Shown: piece after piece, positions 60,396 to 64,000 of the stretch | Numbering within the stretch: position 1 is the stretch's first letter | Layout of the letters: the number at the start of each line of letters is the position of its first letter | Assembly (NCBI GenBank): GCA_964586655.1 | Contig: CAZPGY010000008.1 | Span: 1-64,000 of the forward strand | Reading direction: 5' to 3' | Source: JAJYSO01 sp964586655 | GTDB taxonomy: Bacteria > Bacteroidota > Bacteroidia > Flavobacteriales > Flavobacteriaceae | Length of the DNA: 64,000 nucleotides | Made by a program: the position numbers and the translations under genes | The notes under the pieces: generated by a model | The model's input: the letters and a program-made list of their open reading frames with translations, nothing else | Database searches by the model: none | What the model was told of the DNA's origin: nothing

Positions 60396-61907
60396 ATGAA
60401 TAAAAAAGCGATTTTATTGATATTAGATGGCTGGGGATCGACGCAGGATCCAGAAGTATCGGCCATCCATCAGGCAAAAACTCCTTATGTTGATCAGCTT
60501 TTTAAAACTTATCCACATGCAGCGTTGCGAACCGATGGAACGCATGTGGGTTTGCCTAAAGGCCAAATGGGCAATAGCGAAGTGGGGCATATGAATTTGG
60601 GTGCCGGTCGTATTGTTTATCAAGATTTGGCTAAAATCAATCGAGCGGTTACCGAAGAAAGTCTGTTACAACAACCAGCTTTGAAAAAAGCCTTTGATGT
60701 GGCTAAGGCTCAAGGAAAACCGGTACATTTTATGGGACTGGTTAGTGATGGTGGCGTGCATTCCCATGTCGATCACCTCAAAGGGCTGCTCCGCGCTGCT
60801 GAAGACTATGGAGTTTCCCAAAAATATGTCCACGCGTTTACGGATGGAAGAGATGTAGACCCGCATGCGGGAAAAGATTGCCTTAGCAACTTGCAGCAAA
60901 CCCTGCAACAAACCCATACAAAGATTGCTTCGATAATTGGCCGATATTATGCTATGGATCGAGATAAACGTTGGGAACGCACGCGATTGGCCTATGATTT
61001 GATAGTAAATGGAAAGGGAAGAGAAAGTACACAGCTGCTTCAAGCGATACAGGAAAGTTATGACGAAGGCATTAGCGATGAGTTTATCAAACCCATTGTT
61101 ATGCTTGAAGACGGTCAACCGGTAGCCACGCTAAAGGAAGGCGAAATCGTCATCTTTTTTAATTTCAGAACTGATCGCGGTCGACAGTTGACCCAGGCAT
61201 TGACCCAGTCTGATTTTCCCGATGAAGGAATGAAAAAAATGGACTTACATTTTGTGACCATGACCAATTATGATGACGCCTTTCAAGGAATTGATGTCGT
61301 TTTTGAAAAAGAAAACCTCAAAGATACCATAGGCGAGGTGTTGGCAAAAAACGGGAAAAGTCAAATTAGGGCTGCGGAGACCGAAAAATATCCACATGTC
61401 AGCTTTTTCTTTTCCGGTGGACGCGAGGAAAATTTTGACGGCGAAGAACGTATAATGGTTCATTCACCCAAAGTAGCCACCTATGATTTGCAACCTGAAA
61501 TGAGCGCTCCCGAACTGACCGAGCGACTCTTGCCCAAAATTGAAGCAGCAGAAACCGATTTCTTCTGTATCAATTTTGCCAATACCGACATGGTGGGGCA
61601 TACCGGTGTTTTTGAGGCCGCCATGAAAGCAGCAGAAACCGTGGATGCCTGTGTAGAAAAGCTGGTGGAAGCGGGTAAAGCCAATTATGATTTTATCATT
61701 TTAGCCGATCACGGCAACAGCGAAAAAATGAAAAACCCGGATGGAAGTCCGAACACGGCACACACCACGAATCCGGTGCCTATTATTTTGATTAGCTCTG
61801 AATATCGGCATATTAACAATGGTATCTTGGGCGATGTGGCCCCCACGATTTTGGCACTTATGGAAATCGAAAAACCCCAATTAATGACCCAAAACTCTTT
61901 ATTATGA
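60396..61907 (+). CDS. gpmI: 2,3-bisphosphoglycerate-independent phosphoglycerate mutase
   Basis: The 503-residue alkaline-phosphatase-superfamily enzyme interconverts 3- and 2-phosphoglycerate in glycolysis. The N-terminal metal site LILDGWG, phosphorylated Ser61 in GNSEVGHMNLGAGR, the substrate segments FTDGRDVDP and RYYAMDRDKRWERT, and the C-terminal metal ligands in NFANTDMVGHTG and LADHGNSE are present. Length is standard. It overlaps the first thioredoxin-like gene by 4 bp (ATGA), so they share a transcript. Confidence 0.97.
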   Translation: MNKKAILLILDGWGSTQDPEVSAIHQAKTPYVDQLFKTYPHAALRTDGTHVGLPKGQMGNSEVGHMNLGAGRIVYQDLAKINRAVTEESLLQQPALKKAFDVAKAQGKPVHFMGLVSDGGVHSHVDHLKGLLRAAEDYGVSQKYVHAFTDGRDVDPHAGKDCLSNLQQTLQQTHTKIASIIGRYYAMDRDKRWERTRLAYDLIVNGKGRESTQLLQAIQESYDEGISDEFIKPIVMLEDGQPVATLKEGEIVIFFNFRTDRGRQLTQALTQSDFPDEGMKKMDLHFVTMTNYDDAFQGIDVVFEKENLKDTIGEVLAKNGKSQIRAAETEKYPHVSFFFSGGREENFDGEERIMVHSPKVATYDLQPEMSAPELTERLLPKIEAAETDFFCINFANTDMVGHTGVFEAAMKAAETVDACVEKLVEAGKANYDFIILADHGNSEKMKNPDGSPNTAHTTNPVPIILISSEYRHINNGILGDVAPTILALMEIEKPQLMTQNSLL

Positions 61908-62566
61908 CAAAGAAAAATCTAATTTTTACGCTTAGTTTTCTATGGATCCTCGGCCTTTGCTTTCAAGGGAATGCCCAAGAGAAATTCAAGCGCGTAAAAA
62001 AAGTTAAAACTGAAAACCTGAAAGACGCCAAAATAATCGATTCAAAAAAGCTGAAAAAACTTAAAAAATCGATTCACAAGCAGCGGCAGGTTCAACAAAA
62101 TCGCAAAATCGATTATCGCTATACAGGAAAGCTCAATGTGAATGATTTGAAATCCTCTCCTTACACCATGCGGTGGTATGCGCCAAGATATAAGAGATAC
62201 AGCCCGCATCCCGGCGCCATGAAGACCATTAAGGCACATATTGGAGACTATGAAATTAAAGTTTTTATGGGTACTTGGTGTCCGGACAGTCATCGCGAAA
62301 TCCCGCGACTGTTTAAGATTTTGGAGCAAGCAGATTATGATTTAGATCAGTTGACGATGTATGCCCTCAATCATCGTATGCACTCCAAAAATCGTTATGA
62401 AGCAGGCTACCACATCAAACGAGTACCCACTATCATCTTTTATAAGGATGGGAAAGAAGTCAATCGATTTGTAGAGCACGCTCGCGAATCTTTAGCAAAG
62501 GATATTGCCCAAATTGTTTCCGGTAAGCCTTATGTTGATTACCTAAAAAACTTGAACAAACGATAA
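61904..62566 (+). CDS. Secreted monothiol thioredoxin-like protein
   Basis: The 220-residue protein has signal peptide MTKKNLIFTLSFLWILGLCF...NAQ (cleavage near 25). A basic, Lys-rich linker (26-65) precedes a thioredoxin-fold domain. The active site is VFMGTWCPDSHREIP: only one cysteine (Cys126) in CPDS, so the usual second Cys of CxxC is Ser. The cis-Pro region is VPTIIFYKDG. The mature protein has no other cysteine, so it cannot form an intramolecular disulfide and must work by a monothiol or mixed-disulfide route. A paralogue follows. The 5' end overlaps gpmI by 4 bp. Confidence 0.82.
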   Translation: MTKKNLIFTLSFLWILGLCFQGNAQEKFKRVKKVKTENLKDAKIIDSKKLKKLKKSIHKQRQVQQNRKIDYRYTGKLNVNDLKSSPYTMRWYAPRYKRYSPHPGAMKTIKAHIGDYEIKVFMGTWCPDSHREIPRLFKILEQADYDLDQLTMYALNHRMHSKNRYEAGYHIKRVPTIIFYKDGKEVNRFVEHARESLAKDIAQIVSGKPYVDYLKNLNKR

Positions 62567-62628
62567 TTTTTTAAGTTATTGTCGTAAAAACACAACCGAC
62601 CACGAATTTTAATTTAAAGGGTATTGAA

Positions 62629-63168
62629 ATGAGAAGTATTTTAGTCTGCTGTTTTATCGGAATACTGTTGCTGAGCACAGGCTGTCAGCAGTCCAACAAG
62701 CAGCAGTCGCCAAAAACCAATCTTGATGACACTTATGTAGGATTGCTGACCGAGCAAGACTTAAGGAGTTCCGATTCGACTCGAGTGTGGTTTGAGCCGG
62801 CTTATGAAGCCTATACGCCCAATCAAAGCGCCTTGCAGACCATTGCTGAACATATCAGTGATTATAAGATCGTGGTTTTTATGGGTACTTGGTGTCCGGA
62901 CAGCCATCGTGAGCTGCCAAAATTTTATAAAATTTTGGATGAAACAGGCTTTGATCAAGACCAATTGACGGTTTATGCCTTGGATGAATACAAATCCTCC
63001 AAAGCGAATTATGAAAAAGGGTATGATATTGCCCATGTTCCGACAATTATCTTTTTTAAAGACGGACAGGAAGTCAATCGTTTTGTTGAATATGCACAGG
63101 AATCTATCGCTAAGGACATGGCTAAAATCGTTTCCGGACAGGATTACAAACATGTTTATGCACCTTAA
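62629..63168 (+). CDS. Lipoprotein paralogue of the monothiol thioredoxin-like protein
   Basis: The 179-residue lipoprotein has signal MRSILVCCFIGILLLSTGC with lipidated Cys19, then a short Gln-rich linker and a thioredoxin-fold domain closely similar to the upstream protein: VFMGTWCPDSHRELP (single Cys89) and VPTIIFFKDGQEVNRFVEYAQES. Like its neighbour it has one active-site cysteine and Ser in place of the second. The pair probably arose by tandem duplication, one copy soluble in the periplasm and one membrane-anchored. The substrate is unknown. It is 62 bp from the first copy and 14 bp before the HAD gene. Confidence 0.82.
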   Translation: MRSILVCCFIGILLLSTGCQQSNKQQSPKTNLDDTYVGLLTEQDLRSSDSTRVWFEPAYEAYTPNQSALQTIAEHISDYKIVVFMGTWCPDSHRELPKFYKILDETGFDQDQLTVYALDEYKSSKANYEKGYDIAHVPTIIFFKDGQEVNRFVEYAQESIAKDMAKIVSGQDYKHVYAP

Positions 63169-63182
63169 AATTACTTGTATTT

Positions 63183-63599
63183 ATGAAAGTAAAGAAGACT
63201 TCAGTTATTGCAGTAGATTTTGACGGAACCATCGTAGAAGATGCATACCCCAAGATTGGCCGCGCCAAACTTTTTGCTTTTGATACCTTAAAAAAGCTAC
63301 AAAAAGATGGCTATCGATTAATATTGTGGACCTATAGAAAGGGAAAGCGCCTCGATCAGGCTGTTGAATTTTGTAGAGAAAACGGAATTGAATTTTATGC
63401 AGTAAACAACAGTTTCCCCGAAGAAGACCACGACCCTAAGGTGAGCCGTAAAATTCATGCCGATATTTTTATAGATGATCGCAATGTAGGTGGTTTCCCC
63501 GGCTGGGGCGAAATTTATCAGATGATAACCAATACCACACCAGATCATATGAAATCAAAAAAGAAGAAGAAAAAGGGATTTTTTTCCTTTTTAAAATGA
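63183..63599 (+). CDS. HAD-superfamily hydrolase (BT0820-type)
   Basis: The 138-residue HAD phosphatase without a cap has the nucleophile motif DFDGTIVED (Asp12, with Asp14 as acid/base), the ILWTYRKG region and DIFIDDRNVGG (metal site). The type matches the Bacteroidetes BT0820 family of small HAD hydrolases. The C-terminus is a run of lysines and aromatic residues (KSKKKKKKGFFSFLK) that may contact membrane. Its start is 14 bp after the lipoprotein stop. The substrate is unknown. Confidence 0.85.
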   Translation: MKVKKTSVIAVDFDGTIVEDAYPKIGRAKLFAFDTLKKLQKDGYRLILWTYRKGKRLDQAVEFCRENGIEFYAVNNSFPEEDHDPKVSRKIHADIFIDDRNVGGFPGWGEIYQMITNTTPDHMKSKKKKKKGFFSFLK

Positions 63600-63684
63600 A
63601 GTAACTATCTGTTAACCTGTACACGCCGGAAAATAATGGGGCGATGGGCACGCTGCGCCGGTTTTAGTCCGGTATTTACTCAAT

Positions 63685-63696
63685 ACGCTATAGCGT
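63685..63696. other. Perfect 12-bp palindrome upstream of map
   Basis: ACGCTATAGCGT lies between the HAD gene and map in a 140-bp gap that also has two CCGG steps (CCGG-TTTTAGT-CCGG). It is of unclear meaning. Confidence 0.35.
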
Positions 63697-63741
63697 TTTG
63701 AAGCATCAAAGACAGATGAAGACAATAAATAGAAATAATTT

Positions 63742-64000
63742 ATGGTTAAATATAAAACTCTTGAAGAAATAGAATTACTGCGTGAAAGTGCGCTAATTGT
63801 TTCGAAAACCCTGGGCATGTTGGCCGGTGAAGTTAAACCCGGTGTCACTACCCTGCATTTGGATAAGCTGGCCGATGAGTTTATCCGCGATCACGGCGCT
63901 GAACCCGGATTTTTGGGTATGTATGGCTTTCCCAATTCTTTGTGCATGAGCCCCAACGAACAGGTAGTGCACGGTATTCCCAATAAAAAACCACTTGAGA
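63742..64000 (+). CDS. map: Type I methionine aminopeptidase (5' part)
   Basis: The reading frame starts at ATG 63742 (MVKYKTLEEIELLRESALIVSK) and continues open to the window edge, covering about 86 residues. LAGEVKPGVTTLHLDKLADEF and FPNSLCMSPNEQVVHGIPN match the N-terminal part of bacterial methionine aminopeptidase, including the conserved NSLCMSxNEQVVHGIP with the first catalytic His. The enzyme removes the initiator methionine from nascent proteins. The metal ligands beyond this point lie outside the window. Confidence 0.93.
   Translation, partial: MVKYKTLEEIELLRESALIVSKTLGMLAGEVKPGVTTLHLDKLADEFIRDHGAEPGFLGMYGFPNSLCMSPNEQVVHGIPNKKPLE

Noticed and set aside
1..64000. CRISPR array, toxin-antitoxin, prophage or restriction system
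   Set aside because: No regularly spaced direct repeats, cas-like proteins, methylase/endonuclease pairs or phage genes were seen.

Overview
The window looks like a chromosomal segment of a marine-type member of the Flavobacteriia (Bacteroidota). Supporting signs are the Bacteroidota -7 promoter box TAnnTTTG in front of many genes with little Shine-Dalgarno signal, families typical of this class (DUF4290, DUF4835, DUF6913, DUF4199, a BT0820-type HAD protein), a long SecA without the usual zinc tail, the gene block DUF6913-dapA-bamD-rpoZ-coaBC-DUF4835, and a 6S-like RNA between zapA and rny. Most of the window is core genome.

Layout. 0-2.6 kb: an IS4-type transposase fragment fused at a perfect 24-bp palindrome to a truncated glycerophosphotransferase-like gene, then a Kdo/WaaP-type kinase and a PPP-type phosphatase. 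2.6-6.8 kb: two different ClC chloride channel/transporter genes flanking a hemerythrin-like gene, with a 420-bp intergenic region full of inverted repeats. 7-15.6 kb: recQ, an AAA ATPase, DUF493, DUF4290, guaB, rsmG, rlmH, nadC and yihY. 15.6-23.4 kb: a GC-rich double hairpin, priA, DoxX, a flavoprotein, a coiled-coil gene with zapA, 6S-like RNA, rny and DUF4199. 23.4-29.8 kb: secA, DUF2795 and the ergothioneine pair egtB-egtD. 29.8-32.5 kb: an AT-rich accessory patch (a membrane protein gene and an outer-membrane barrel gene) next to tRNA-Arg(CCT).

32.5-42.6 kb: a methionine-type aminotransferase, a nucleoside deaminase, metK, rfbD/rfbC, a cystathionine gamma-synthase-type enzyme, a DUF3298 lipoprotein, ArsC-like, OsmC and AIM24 proteins, and a beta-propeller lipoprotein. 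42.9-48.2 kb: a minus-strand operon of Gfo/Idh oxidoreductase, 3-hydroxyacyl-CoA dehydrogenase, DUF1015, YggS and a DnaQ/GIY-YIG fusion. 48.6-55.1 kb: an MscS-like repeat channel and the dapA-bamD-rpoZ-coaBC block. 55-64 kb: the menaquinone pair menF/menI, a hydrolase, tRNA-Thr(CGT), glutathione peroxidase, ettA, gpmI, two tandem monothiol thioredoxin-fold genes, a HAD hydrolase and the start of map.

No phage, CRISPR array, toxin-antitoxin system, integrase or large defence island is visible. The best leads are: (i) two families of palindromic, MITE- or REP-like repeats sharing TATACCA ends (three full copies of one, two of the other, plus decayed ends); (ii) the tandem monothiol thioredoxin-like pair; (iii) the AT-rich two-gene patch beside tRNA-Arg; (iv) the IS4/transferase palindromic junction; and (v) abutting opposed promoter boxes. 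I do not see a large undescribed multi-gene system.
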